Source: Viridibacillus sp050279675 (GTDB taxonomy: Bacteria; Bacillota; Bacilli; Bacillales_A; Planococcaceae). From it: a DNA stretch of 64,000 bases. Positions 17,807 to 26,943 of this stretch are shown here, one piece after another (position 1 is the stretch's first letter; the number at the start of each line of letters is the position of its first letter). The stretch lies in assembly GCF_050279675.1 (NCBI RefSeq), contig NZ_JBNNUK010000008.1, positions 96,827-160,826 of the forward strand. The letters run 5' to 3'. A model generated the notes under the pieces. It searched no databases and was not told the origin of the DNA. It saw only the letters and a program-made list of their open reading frames with translations. The translations under genes were made by a program, and so were the position numbers.

Positions 17807-19504
17807 ATGACAACATTTAAAGACTATGAATATAAAAAACCAGATTTAACAACTACTAAAAGTAAATTCCACAAACTTTTAGAGGAATTTAAAGCTGCTC
17901 AAACAGTAGAAGATCAAAGTGCAGTGATCAGTGCTATTAATGAATTACGTAATAATTTTTCTACACAATCTACTTTAGTAGAAATTCGTGCTTCTATTGA
18001 TACAAATAATGAGTTTTATCAAAAAGAGAGAGACTATTTCGATGAAATTAACCCTGAGATGGATGATTTAGTCACTGAATACTATAAAGCTCTAACAACT
18101 TCAGCGTTTAAACAAGAATTGCAAGAGAAGTGGGGACAGCAATTATTTGATTTAGCAGAATACCAAATTAAGTCATTCTCACCTGAGCTTATTTCATTGA
18201 TGCAAAAAGAGAACAAACTAACGTCGGAGTATTCTAAATTAGTAGCTTCAGCCCAAATTGATTTTAATGGTGAAGTATTAACGCTTGCACAATTAGGTCC
18301 TTATGGAGAATCGACAAACGCTGAAACTCGTAAAAAAGCAAAAGAAGCAAGCTTTGGTTTCTTTAAGGAAAATGAAGCTAAATTTGATGAGATATATGAT
18401 GAGCTTGTAAAAGTACGTCATGAAATGGCTGTGAAATTAGGTTATAAAAACTTTGTTGAACTAGGTTATATTCAAATGAATCGTATTGATTATAACGCTG
18501 AAATGGTGAAAAAATTCCGTGATCAAGTACGAGATTATATTGTTCCTGTAGCAAATAAATTATATGAACGCCAAGCAAAACGCATTGGTGTAGATAAATT
18601 AAAATACCAAGACGAAGGATTAAATTTCTTAACAGGTAACGCAACACCAAAAGGAACACCTGAATGGATTGTGGAAAACGGTAAAAAAATGTATGAAGAG
18701 TTATCCCCAGAGACTGCTGAATTCTTCAATTGCATGATTGACAATGATTTGATGGATTTAGTAGCGAAGAAAGGAAAAGAGGGGGGCGGTTATTGTACAT
18801 TTATCGATGATTACGAAGCACCGTTCATTTTCTCGAACTTTAATGGTACTTCTGGTGATATTGATGTGTTAACACATGAAGCAGGCCATGCTTTCCAAGT
18901 ATATACGAGCCGTAATATTGGTATCCCAGAATATATTTGGCCGACATTTGAGTCTTGCGAAATCCATTCTATGAGTATGGAATTCTTCACTTGGCCGTGG
19001 ATGGAGCTATTCTTTAAAGAAGATACTGAGAAATACAAATTTGCTCATCTAAGTGGTGCATTATTATTCTTGCCGTATGGTGTAGCTGTAGACGAGTTCC
19101 AACATGTAGTTTATGAAAACCCTGAAATGACACCAGCAGATCGAAAAGCTGCTTGGAAGAAAATAGAGGAAATTTACTTACCACACCGTGACTATGATGG
19201 TATTGAATATGTAGAGCAAGGTGGTTTCTGGCAGCGTCAAGCACATATTTATGCTAGCCCGTTTTATTATATTGATTACACGTTAGCGCAGATCTGTGCA
19301 TTCCAATTCTGGAAACGTTCAAGAGAGAATCACGAGGAAGCATGGGCAGATTATATCCACCTTTGCCAATTAGGAGGTTCACAATCTTTCACTAATCTTG
19401 TAGCGGAAGCGAATCTAGTATCACCGTTTGAAGAAGGGTGTGTGGAATCTGTCATTGATTCGATTGAGGAATACCTAAATTCAGTTGAGGATGACAAATT
19501 GTAA
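17807..19504 (+). CDS. M3-family oligoendopeptidase (PepF-like)
   Basis: A 565-residue zinc metallopeptidase of the M3B oligoendopeptidase group, which cuts short peptides in the cytoplasm. The zinc site HEAGH is at about residues 357-361, with the third ligand expected in ESCEIHSMSMEFF some 26 residues later. Length and N-terminal sequence fit the shorter pepF/M3 clade of bacilli. The ATG follows AAGGGGAGAAGG. It stands alone, with a terminator downstream and the SEC-C gene divergent upstream. There is no signal peptide. Confidence 0.9.
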   Translation: MTTFKDYEYKKPDLTTTKSKFHKLLEEFKAAQTVEDQSAVISAINELRNNFSTQSTLVEIRASIDTNNEFYQKERDYFDEINPEMDDLVTEYYKALTTSAFKQELQEKWGQQLFDLAEYQIKSFSPELISLMQKENKLTSEYSKLVASAQIDFNGEVLTLAQLGPYGESTNAETRKKAKEASFGFFKENEAKFDEIYDELVKVRHEMAVKLGYKNFVELGYIQMNRIDYNAEMVKKFRDQVRDYIVPVANKLYERQAKRIGVDKLKYQDEGLNFLTGNATPKGTPEWIVENGKKMYEELSPETAEFFNCMIDNDLMDLVAKKGKEGGGYCTFIDDYEAPFIFSNFNGTSGDIDVLTHEAGHAFQVYTSRNIGIPEYIWPTFESCEIHSMSMEFFTWPWMELFFKEDTEKYKFAHLSGALLFLPYGVAVDEFQHVVYENPEMTPADRKAAWKKIEEIYLPHRDYDGIEYVEQGGFWQRQAHIYASPFYYIDYTLAQICAFQFWKRSRENHEEAWADYIHLCQLGGSQSFTNLVAEANLVSPFEEGCVESVIDSIEEYLNSVEDDKL

Positions 19505-19656
19505 AAGGTATCTAGAAAACTATTTACTTTCGTTAGATAAATAAAAAATTTAAATAGTTAAAATTAAAAGTATTGAAGAGAATTGAGTAAAATGAAAGCA
19601 TCAAAAATAACTCTTGATTGCCATATAGAACATATCTATTCAGCACCAGTATATAT

Positions 19657-19702
19657 CTCGTCCTTTTTAATCATTTTAATGATTGAGAGGGCGAGTTTTT
19701 TT
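19657..19702 (+). terminator. Terminator after the M3 peptidase
   Basis: Long imperfect hairpin CTCGTCCTTTTTAATCA / TGATTGAGAGGGCGAG with several G-U pairs, then seven T. The stretch 19505-19656 before it holds nothing recognisable. Confidence 0.75.
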
Positions 19703-19765
19703 GCATTTATATTGTGGCTTATAAATTGATATAGTAGAAGACCATTTATAGCGTAGAAAAATAAA

Positions 19766-19803
19766 AAAGCCTTATTGAAATTAAGTTTTCAATAAGGCTT
19801 TCT
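19766..19803. terminator. Terminator downstream of the LTA synthase gene
   Basis: Arms AAAGCCTTATTGAAA / TTTCAATAAGGCTTT flanked by A and T runs. It fits the minus-strand LTA synthase gene and can also stop plus-strand read-through. Confidence 0.85.
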
Positions 19804-19807
19804 TTAC

Positions 19808-21661
19808 TTATTGTCCGATTTGCTCTCGACGTAGTTGATCGGAGTATTGCAGTATCGTTAGTGTATTATTGATGTTTTTTTGTGATCTGTTTGTGAGTTT
19901 TGCCTTTTTCATCGTTTCTCTCGTTAACAATGAGGCGGGATGTTGAGCACTCGGTGCAATATACAGCGTGTGGTCGCTTATATAAGAGCCCCCAGGCAAG
20001 TAATAGCGCATGCCGAGTAGATTATGTTCATATTGAAATAAGTTGTGTCCTATAAGCTGTGAAGTAGGTTCAATGCCAAGTATATTCAAAAGTGTAGGCA
20101 TTAAATCTGTTTGACCACCAAGATGTGTAATTTGCTCATTGTCAAAAATTCCTGGTGCTGTGAATAGTACAGGTACTATGAATCGATCATTCAAATTGTA
20201 AGGATGACCAAGTAAATCTTCCAATAGCACTTGGTCTTCTTCTGTTACAGGTTTTCCATGCAAACCCGAATGATCACCATAAATGAGAATAACGGAATTA
20301 TCATACAATCCTAAACGCTTAAGATTCGCAACAAACTGTCCAATTTGCCTATCTGTATAACGAACTGATTGTAAATAGTCTCCGACATATGTGTCGTTGA
20401 ATTTCGTTGGTAAGTCTAGGTATTTGTAGCCTTCAGGCATGTTAAATGGCGTATGGCTGGTTAGTGTAATGATATTGGCGTAAACTCTATTGAATTGTTG
20501 TAACAAGCTTTGTACTTGTGATTCAGCAAAACGAAATGTAACTTCATCTGCGGGGCCAAAGCCGATAATTTGCTGTTCTGGAATATCCTCCGAAGTATAA
20601 ATATGATCAAAACCGAGTGCAGGATATAGCTTATTACGATTCCAATACGATATATCATCTGCATGAAATGTGGCTGTACCGTAACCTTCTTCACTTAGCA
20701 TTCGGGGCAAGGAATCAACCTTAGAATCCTTTAGCAAATTGACAGTAGGATCCATGCCTTCGGGATAAAGTCCTGTATGCATAGCCCATTCAGCATCTGA
20801 AGTGTTACCTGCACCGATTTGTTGGTAAACATTATTGAAATATGCACTATCTTCTAGTATCTTATTTAGATTTGGTGTAATTTCTTGGCCGTTAATATCA
20901 CGGTTAATGACAAAGTTTTGTAACGATTCTACTTGAATTACAAAGACGTTTCGGTTTTTAGCTACGCCAAATGTTTTGTGCTGGTTAAATGGGACATAGT
21001 CATTGCCCTTTAGTTTTTCAAGATCGGCATCACTTAACTTTTCATGAGTAGCAAGTGCGACACCAAAGCTTCGTGCGTACAATTGGACGACTTGTGATTG
21101 TAAGTAACCGTTTTCTTTTGCGAAATAAGATACATCAATAAGAGGCTGTTTAAATGCACTTGCTGTCGATACGACACAGATACAAGTGAAGGCAAGTAGC
21201 CCTTTTCTAACGCCGGTGCAGTAAAGTTGCCGCTTGTCTTTTGTGAAATAACGAATTAGTGGCAACAACAAGACAATATCTAAGAAAAACAGGTAGTCAT
21301 AAGGGGTTCCAAGTAAGGCAACGGTACCACCGACTGAATGAGATTGATAAATTTGCTTGACGTCATAATAAGACGGTAAAGTTGAAAAATAGCGAGTGTA
21401 ATACAATATGACGATAAACAAAGTAGATAAAATAGTATTGAAAATCCATACAGCAAGCCATGTACGCTTTTTAAATAACACTACGACAAGAGTAAGTGCC
21501 AAAGCCCACATTGGATACTCTAGTAACACAATCTGAGTAACAGAGCGGTTGTGGAAAATCACCGTACGAAATGCGATTATCTTCACAAGTAATACGGTGA
21601 GAATGAGAGTATATGGATGTAGTAAGTCTTTCTTGGCCACATGAGCCCAATTGCTTTTCAT
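19808..21661 (-). CDS. LTA synthase family protein (LtaS/YqgS type)
   Basis: A 617-residue protein with five N-terminal transmembrane helices (to about residue 170) and an extracellular sulfatase-like domain. The family transfers glycerol phosphate from phosphatidylglycerol to build lipoteichoic acid or its primer. The nucleophilic threonine is in GAGNTSDAEW, and further metal-site blocks are IYGDHSGLHG and LTSHTPF. The ATG at 21661 follows AAAGGTGATGG. The longer frame upstream lacks a site. B. subtilis has four paralogues (LtaS, YfnI, YqgS, YvgJ); I cannot tell which this is. It is monocistronic and diverges from the AI-2E gene. Confidence 0.88.
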   Translation of the reverse strand: MKSNWAHVAKKDLLHPYTLILTVLLVKIIAFRTVIFHNRSVTQIVLLEYPMWALALTLVVVLFKKRTWLAVWIFNTILSTLFIVILYYTRYFSTLPSYYDVKQIYQSHSVGGTVALLGTPYDYLFFLDIVLLLPLIRYFTKDKRQLYCTGVRKGLLAFTCICVVSTASAFKQPLIDVSYFAKENGYLQSQVVQLYARSFGVALATHEKLSDADLEKLKGNDYVPFNQHKTFGVAKNRNVFVIQVESLQNFVINRDINGQEITPNLNKILEDSAYFNNVYQQIGAGNTSDAEWAMHTGLYPEGMDPTVNLLKDSKVDSLPRMLSEEGYGTATFHADDISYWNRNKLYPALGFDHIYTSEDIPEQQIIGFGPADEVTFRFAESQVQSLLQQFNRVYANIITLTSHTPFNMPEGYKYLDLPTKFNDTYVGDYLQSVRYTDRQIGQFVANLKRLGLYDNSVILIYGDHSGLHGKPVTEEDQVLLEDLLGHPYNLNDRFIVPVLFTAPGIFDNEQITHLGGQTDLMPTLLNILGIEPTSQLIGHNLFQYEHNLLGMRYYLPGGSYISDHTLYIAPSAQHPASLLTRETMKKAKLTNRSQKNINNTLTILQYSDQLRREQIGQ

Positions 21662-21869
21662 TACACCATCACCTTTATGTAAAGTTCTACTAAATAACGT
21701 AACAACACCCAACTGGAAAATCAACTCATGTCACTGTAATTATTTATTTTTTTTAGAATATTTGTATTATTGTATTTTCTATTCTAACTGTTAGATTTCT
21801 TTTCCTGCATAAAATATCGTATACTTAATGATAAAATGGGCCTATTTAGGCGATAAGGAAGTGAAGTTT

Positions 21870-22949
21870 GTGACGAAAAAGTTATGGTTTCAAACAGGTG
21901 TCGGTATATTACTCGTTTTATTAATAGTTAAGTATTTTTTAGAAATTAAACATTTGTTTCATCCAGTGGTTATTATTGCAAGTGCAATTTTTACGCCACT
22001 TTTACTAGGCGGAATTTTATATTACATAACAGAGCCTATTCAGCGTTTTTTAGAGAAACATAAATTTCCGCGCTGGGCGAGTATTTTGACCATTATTATT
22101 GCATTAGTAGGAGCATTTGGGAGCATTGTCTCGTGGATTGGTCCTTCTATTGCAGAACAGTTGAATCATTTAATAAAGAGCACACCTTACCTAGCACGTG
22201 AAATTACAGATATGGCTGATTATATCCAAGATAATCGTGGAAGTTTTCCATCCCAAGTAAATGAATTCATAGATAAGATGGCAAACTCTATTCAAAAATA
22301 CGCAGTTATGTCGAGTGTATTTTTAGTACAACTAATACAAACTATTTTGTCATGGGCATTTATCTTAATATTGGTGCCTTTCTTCTTTATTTTCATGTTA
22401 AAGGATCATGAGAAATTTGCGCCATCAATGTATAATCTGTTTTCTGGGAACCGTCGTGAATGGATAAAGAAAACACTGTCGGATATTGATGATGTGCTGC
22501 GTGCTTATATCCAAGGGCAGCTTCTAATTAGTTTATTGTTAGCTATTATGATGTGTATCGGTTATTTAATAATAGGATTAGATTACGCATTATTATTGGT
22601 TGTTTTTGCCTTTTTTATGAATATCATTCCATTCATTGGACCGTGGATTGCATTTGTGCCAGCGCTAATCATCGGATTTTTACAAGAACCTAAATTAGCT
22701 ATCTGGGTGTGTGTTGTAACATTAGTAGCGCAACAGATCGATAGTAATTTAATCACACCGAATGTTATGGGGAAATCATTAGATATTCATCCACTGACTG
22801 TTATTACAATCATTTTAGCTGCAGGTAATATTGCAGGTTTCCTAGGTATTTTACTTGGTGTACCTGCTTATGCAGTTGGGAAAGTAATTGTAAAAAGCGT
22901 TTATGAACATCGTAAAGAAATTCGTTCAGCTGCAACAAAGAATGTGTAG
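21870..22949 (+). CDS. AI-2E family transporter (YtvI/YdbI-like permease)
   Basis: A 359-residue integral membrane protein of the AI-2E exporter (UPF0118/PerM) family. It has about seven or eight helices and the conserved blocks PFIGPWIAFVPAL and QQIDSNLITPNVMGKSL. Members have been assigned autoinducer export, Na+/H+ exchange or unknown transport, so the substrate is open. The GTG at 21870 follows AAGGAAGTGA at ideal distance and is preferred over an in-frame ATG at 21828. The next gene (Nudix) starts 9 bases after its stop, so they probably form a pair. Confidence 0.82.
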   Translation: MTKKLWFQTGVGILLVLLIVKYFLEIKHLFHPVVIIASAIFTPLLLGGILYYITEPIQRFLEKHKFPRWASILTIIIALVGAFGSIVSWIGPSIAEQLNHLIKSTPYLAREITDMADYIQDNRGSFPSQVNEFIDKMANSIQKYAVMSSVFLVQLIQTILSWAFILILVPFFFIFMLKDHEKFAPSMYNLFSGNRREWIKKTLSDIDDVLRAYIQGQLLISLLLAIMMCIGYLIIGLDYALLLVVFAFFMNIIPFIGPWIAFVPALIIGFLQEPKLAIWVCVVTLVAQQIDSNLITPNVMGKSLDIHPLTVITIILAAGNIAGFLGILLGVPAYAVGKVIVKSVYEHRKEIRSAATKNV

Positions 22950-22958
22950 GTGCCAAAT

Positions 22959-23579
22959 ATGGAAAGTGAATTATTAAGAATATTTAATGATGAACATGAA
23001 CCTATTGGTGAGGCATCTAGAGAAGAGGTACACGCGAAAGGCTTTTGGCATGAGACTTTTCATTGCTGGCTTGTTAGTAAGATAGAAGATAAGTACTACC
23101 TTTATTTTCAGCTCAGAAGCGCTTGTAAGAAGGATTATGCAAGTCAGTTTGATATAACGGCCGCTGGGCATTTACTAGCGAATGAACGAGCTGAGGAAGG
23201 CATTCGTGAATTACAAGAGGAGCTTGGTTTGCCACTTACGGTTAATGATGTGAAAAAGCTTGGGGTATTTGAAACGCGTATTCAACAGCCACCGATGATT
23301 GATATGGAATTTGCCCATGTGTACTATGTATTTAGTGACGTAGACTTTGTAGGATTTCAATTACAAGAGGATGAGGTTGCTGGTATTGTTCGAGCAGAGC
23401 TTGGTACAGTGCAGGATTTCTACTCAGGTAAGATTAAAACTCTATATGTCGAGGGGTTTGAAATCATCGAAGGTGGAAAGAAGATACCTCTTGTAAAAAA
23501 TGCTATATACGCTGATTTTGTTGAGCATAATGCATCCTATATGGATAATGTTTTAGTTAAATTAATGGAGGTTTTATAA
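22959..23579 (+). CDS. Nudix hydrolase, isopentenyl-diphosphate-isomerase-like (YfcD type)
   Basis: A 206-residue Nudix protein of the group annotated as IPP-isomerase-like (E. coli YfcD). The Nudix box is AAGHLLANERAEEGIRELQEELGL (about residues 66-90, written here in its key parts GHLL, IRELQEELG). The spacing between the first Glu and the Arg-Glu pair looks one residue shorter than the canonical GX5EX7REUXEEXGU. The early HETFHCWL block is typical of the group. The ATG at 22959 follows TAGGTG; GTG at 22950 is the alternative. True isomerase activity is unlikely, and the substrate is unknown. Confidence 0.78.
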   Translation: MESELLRIFNDEHEPIGEASREEVHAKGFWHETFHCWLVSKIEDKYYLYFQLRSACKKDYASQFDITAAGHLLANERAEEGIRELQEELGLPLTVNDVKKLGVFETRIQQPPMIDMEFAHVYYVFSDVDFVGFQLQEDEVAGIVRAELGTVQDFYSGKIKTLYVEGFEIIEGGKKIPLVKNAIYADFVEHNASYMDNVLVKLMEVL

Positions 23580-23582
23580 GGG

Positions 23583-23617
23583 AAGCACGTTGCAGATGCA
23601 ACGTGCTTTTTGTTTTT
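23583..23617 (+). terminator. Terminator after the YfcD-like Nudix gene
   Basis: Perfect 12-base arms AAGCACGTTGCA / TGCAACGTGCTT, then T-rich. A second hairpin (GCCGTTGCCAC / GTGGCGG, about 23627-23655) follows and may serve the converging proS. Confidence 0.88.
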
Positions 23618-23686
23618 GAAGTATAGCCGTTGCCACAGGACGTGGCGGTTTTAGGCTATCTTCAATTATACGAGCCGCTTCAGCAT

Positions 23687-25117
23687 TTAATATGCCTTAG
23701 CCCATACGACCATTTTTTCTGCGGGTTTGCTGCAACAGATACACACTTCTGAGATCTGTTCTTGTTTAAATGGCATACATCGGGAAGTTGCACCTGTTTC
23801 TTCTTTAATCTTATCTTCACACGCTTGGTCACCACACCACATGGCTTTGATAAATCCTTGTTTTTCTTCAAGTTGTGCTTTGAATGCATCAAATGTTTGA
23901 ACGATAAATGTGTTTTCTTCACGGTGATTTAGTGCTTTATTGTATAAATCATTTTGTATTTCTTCTAACATTGCAGGTAATTTTACTTCTAGTTCATCAA
24001 GTGACACGATAATTTTTTCCCCTGAATCACGACGGGCTAGAACCACTTGATTATTTTCGATGTCCTTTGGTCCTACTTCAAGGCGTACTGGAATACCCTT
24101 CATTTCATACTCATTGAATTTCCAACCTGGTTTTTTATCACTAGCATCAATATTAACTCGTGCCACTTTTCCAAGACGTTCTTTTAAATCATAAGCAAAA
24201 TCCAGGACGCCTTCTTTATGTTGAGCAATTGGAACAATCATTACTTGTGTGGGTGCAATACGTGGAGGAACGACTAGACCACGATCATCACCATGAACCA
24301 TAATAAGTGCCCCTATTATACGTGTTGTGAAACCCCAAGATGTTTGATGAACAAATTGTTGTTTGCCTTCTTTATCAAGATATTTAATATCAAATGCACG
24401 TGCAAAACCATCTCCAAAATTATGTGATGTTCCTGATTGTAATGCTTTCCCGTCATGCATTAATGTTTCGATTGTGTAAGTGGATTCAGCGCCTGCGAAT
24501 TTTTCCTTCTCAGTTTTTTGCCCTTTTAATACAGGGATAGCTAAGTACTCTTCACAAATTTGAGCATACACATTTAACATACGTAATGTTTCCTCTTGCG
24601 CTTCTTCTTGTGTAGCGTGAGCAGTGTGTCCCTCTTGCCATAAAAACTCAAGTGTACGCAAGAATGGACGTGTCGTTTTTTCCCAGCGTACAACATTAGC
24701 CCATTGGTTATAAAGCTTTGGTAGATCACGATAAGAATGAATAATATTAGCATAGTGTTCGCAGAATAGTGTTTCTGAAGTTGGACGTACAACTAAGCGC
24801 TCTTGTAGTTTTTCGTCCCCACCATGCGTAACCCATGCCACTTCCGGTGCAAATCCTTTTACGTGATCTTTTTCTTTTTGTAAAAGTGATTCAGGTATGA
24901 ATAGAGGCATATAAACATTTTCATGACCTGTTTCTTTCAGTTTTGTATCGAGTTCATTTTTGATATTGTCCCACAATGCATAGCCATAAGGACGTATAAT
25001 CATTGAACCACGAACGCTTGAATAATCGATTAAATCAGCTTTTGTTACAACGTCTGTATACCATTGAGCAAAATCCTCATCCATTGCTGTTACGTCTTTT
25101 ACAAATTGTTTTGCCAT
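23687..25117 (-). CDS. proS: Prolyl-tRNA synthetase, short (archaeal/eukaryote-like, ProS type 3)
   Basis: A 476-residue class II synthetase that charges tRNA-Pro. Motif 2 is visible in NVVRWEKTTRPFLRTLEFLWQ (short blocks VVRWE, RTLEFLWQEGH), the proline site in TIETLMHDG, and motif 3 in HGDDRGLVVPP. It lacks the editing insertion of the longer bacterial enzyme. It ends with the zinc-type C-terminal domain (CGDQACE, CICC) and Tyr as the last residue, as in the archaeal-like form. The ATG at 25117 follows AAGAGGTG. Expression is under the proline T-box upstream. B. subtilis carries the long enzyme, so this differs. Confidence 0.93.
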   Translation of the reverse strand: MAKQFVKDVTAMDEDFAQWYTDVVTKADLIDYSSVRGSMIIRPYGYALWDNIKNELDTKLKETGHENVYMPLFIPESLLQKEKDHVKGFAPEVAWVTHGGDEKLQERLVVRPTSETLFCEHYANIIHSYRDLPKLYNQWANVVRWEKTTRPFLRTLEFLWQEGHTAHATQEEAQEETLRMLNVYAQICEEYLAIPVLKGQKTEKEKFAGAESTYTIETLMHDGKALQSGTSHNFGDGFARAFDIKYLDKEGKQQFVHQTSWGFTTRIIGALIMVHGDDRGLVVPPRIAPTQVMIVPIAQHKEGVLDFAYDLKERLGKVARVNIDASDKKPGWKFNEYEMKGIPVRLEVGPKDIENNQVVLARRDSGEKIIVSLDELEVKLPAMLEEIQNDLYNKALNHREENTFIVQTFDAFKAQLEEKQGFIKAMWCGDQACEDKIKEETGATSRCMPFKQEQISEVCICCSKPAEKMVVWAKAY

Positions 25118-25138
25118 TATAAACACCTCTTCTTTAAA

Positions 25139-25366
25139 ATAAAAAGCCCCGCCTTAAACAAGGGACCCATTACGGCGGTACCACCCTTATTTAAAGCGAA
25201 GCTTTACTCTCGAACATGTTAACGACTGTCGCCGCGCCATTTTTCAATGACGAACTCGAAGGTAGGTTCAAGAAGCTGTTAATGAGAATCTTCCACCAAT
25301 CAATCCTCTCTCTATAAAAACAGGTCATTCTTTACTAATCCTTGTCTTAGTTTCAATTATTGTTGT
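25139..25366 (-). promoter_or_regulatory. T-box riboswitch leader of proS, proline specifier
   Basis: Reading the minus strand, the leader has an AGTA-type and AGAGAG stem I, the specifier loop GAA-CCT-ACC, the T-box AGGGTGGTACCGCCG, and a terminator ending in GGCGGGGCTTTTT. The specifier triplet CCU (25266-25264) codes for proline, matching the gene it controls. Uncharged tRNA-Pro should stabilise the antiterminator. Confidence 0.92.
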
Positions 25367-25371
25367 TTGTG

Positions 25372-25400
25372 ATTATAGTATTGTCTAAATAGTATGTCAA
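25372..25400 (-). promoter_or_regulatory. Sigma-A promoter of the proS T-box transcript
   Basis: On the minus strand, TTGACA (25400-25395), 17 bases, TATAAT (25377-25372), which is a consensus promoter. It overlaps a divergent candidate for the phosphatase gene. Confidence 0.85.
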
Positions 25401-25411
25401 TACTATATAAT
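25381..25411 (+). promoter_or_regulatory. Candidate promoter of the histidine phosphatase gene
   Basis: TTGTCT at 25381-25386 with TATATA 17 bases on (or TATAAT at 19 bases). It is interleaved with the proS promoter on the other strand. Inferred by motif only. Confidence 0.45.
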
Positions 25412-25440
25412 ATTATTCAAAAGATAGGGGAGTTGTGTTA

Positions 25441-25980
25441 ATGAATAAAATTTACATTATTCGTCATTGTAAGGCTTATGGTCAAGAAAAAGAGGCAACT
25501 CTTACAAGTGAGGGTATTGAGCAGGCTAAACAATTAGCAGAGAGATTACAACAATACGATATAAAGAGAGTTATTTCTAGTCCGTTTACAAGAGCAATCC
25601 AAACGATAGAACCATTTTCCAAGAAAATGCAAATAGAAGTTGAACAGGATGAAAGACTAGCTGAACGTGTATTAAGTACACAAAATTTTGATGATTGGTT
25701 AGAAAAGTTGGAACAAACTTTTCTCGATGAAAACTTGAGGTTCATAGGTGGAGAATCAAGCAAAGAAGCAGTTGTACGAATTGAACAGTTAATCAAAGAA
25801 TTACTCGAATCATCTATTGCTGATACTGCAATTGTTTCGCATGGCAATCTATTATCAATACTCATTACAAAATACAATTCGAAATTTGGTTTTACAGGAT
25901 GGAAAACTATGAGAAATCCTGATGTATTTTTATTGACGAAAGATGGACAAGATGTTGATATAAAGCGAATTGATATGTAA
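25441..25980 (+). CDS. Histidine phosphatase family protein
   Basis: A 179-residue member of the phosphoglycerate-mutase-like histidine phosphatases. The catalytic RHC block (YIIRHCKA, where the usual RHG is changed) holds the phospho-accepting histidine at about residue 9. SSPFTRAIQT provides the second arginine and VSHGNLL the second histidine. The ATG at 25441 is placed 7 bases after AGGGGAG. Similar small bacillal proteins are annotated as phosphoglycerate mutase or alpha-ribazole phosphatase without proof. It is monocistronic or shares read-through with the next gene 46 bases on. Confidence 0.82.
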   Translation: MNKIYIIRHCKAYGQEKEATLTSEGIEQAKQLAERLQQYDIKRVISSPFTRAIQTIEPFSKKMQIEVEQDERLAERVLSTQNFDDWLEKLEQTFLDENLRFIGGESSKEAVVRIEQLIKELLESSIADTAIVSHGNLLSILITKYNSKFGFTGWKTMRNPDVFLLTKDGQDVDIKRIDM

Positions 25981-26026
25981 AAAATGCTATACTAAAGGTT
26001 GAATGCAAACGAAAAAGGAGTATATT

Positions 26027-26494
26027 ATGTTAACATTTGAACAAAAACAAGCGATCATCGAAAGTTTCCCTCAATTAACTCGTAAAGAAATTTCGATGAA
26101 ACGATTAAATTATCACTTTGATGGTAGCCAATATGAGAAAAAAATTGTGGTAGAAAAATTACACCCAAACGGTAACGGTTTTGTTTACGTAGGGGATTTA
26201 CTACGTTATAAAGCAGACGATCGTGGTTTAATAAATATCCGTGATTTCTCTGAGCAAGAGCTACGTGAAATTATCGAAGATTCCCTTATGTACTTATCTG
26301 AAATTGATGAAGTAGTTCCTGAAGTGAGAATTGAGCAAAGCTGGCGTAACCGTAATGATGACCAACTTCTTTTAGTAGAAGAAGATCCTTTTTGGAATGT
26401 ATATCATGGCTTCAATTTAGAAGAAAGCTTCGGAACTCGTGATGATGCGGAAAACTATTTATATTCTGAAGGCTTTAAGCCGTCTAAAAAATGA
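26027..26494 (+). CDS. Conserved hypothetical protein
   Basis: A 155-residue acidic, soluble protein I do not recognise. It has no signal peptide and no transmembrane helix. The N-terminal half alternates short strands (MKRLNYHF, KKIVVEKL, NGFVYVGDLL). The C-terminal half is helical and aromatic (WRNRNDDQLLLVEEDPFW). The ATG at 26027 follows AAAAAGGAG. Its stop TGA overlaps the ATG of the following acetyltransferase remnant, so the two were once translationally coupled. Codon use matches its neighbours. Confidence 0.7.
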   Translation: MLTFEQKQAIIESFPQLTRKEISMKRLNYHFDGSQYEKKIVVEKLHPNGNGFVYVGDLLRYKADDRGLINIRDFSEQELREIIEDSLMYLSEIDEVVPEVRIEQSWRNRNDDQLLLVEEDPFWNVYHGFNLEESFGTRDDAENYLYSEGFKPSKK

Positions 26495-26943
26495 TGTTAA
26501 CAATATCGTTTATTGGCGGTATTTGAACGACCACCAATGGACTTGCTGTTACTAGCTGATCCGTCTGAGCACATGATTGCACAATATATTCGCGATGGTA
26601 ATTATTATATCGCGAGTATGGCGGGTGAGGATGTTGGGGTGGTCGTTTTGTTGATTCATAATACAGAAACCATCGAGGCAGTGAACATTGCTATAGCTGG
26701 AAAAGGTAAGAATATAATTTTGGTACGTCACTTATTCAGTAAGCCATAAGTGAAGCAACAGCTGGTTCGTCGAATTCTAATCGCTACGGGTAACTCTAGC
26801 ATTGGTCAACTGGGGCTGTATCAAAAATGTGGATTCCACATGATTATTGGATTAATCATTATTAAGAAGAAATTTTTGAATATGGCATACAATGTCGAGG
26901 TCGGATAGTTCTCGCAAAAATGCTAAAGGAAGTAGGTAATTTT
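26494..26943 (+). pseudogene. Decayed GNAT acetyltransferase
   Basis: Pieces of one acetyltransferase lie in order but in different frames. An ATG at 26494 leads to MLTI, then after a one-base shift RLLAVFERPPMDLLLL, an acetyltransferase core (YIASMAGEDVGVVVLL) to a premature stop at 26749, then QQLVRRILIATGNSSIGQLGLYQKCGF in another frame, and finally RRNFEYGIQCRGRIVLAKML in a third. At least three frame breaks separate them, and the acetyl-CoA loop is damaged. The ATGA overlap with the upstream gene supports an original operon. Confidence 0.75.

Noticed and set aside
19591..19730. A 46-codon ORF beginning MKASKITLDC downstream of the M3 peptidase.
   Set aside because: No ribosome binding site, and it runs through the terminator hairpin. 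Most likely chance.
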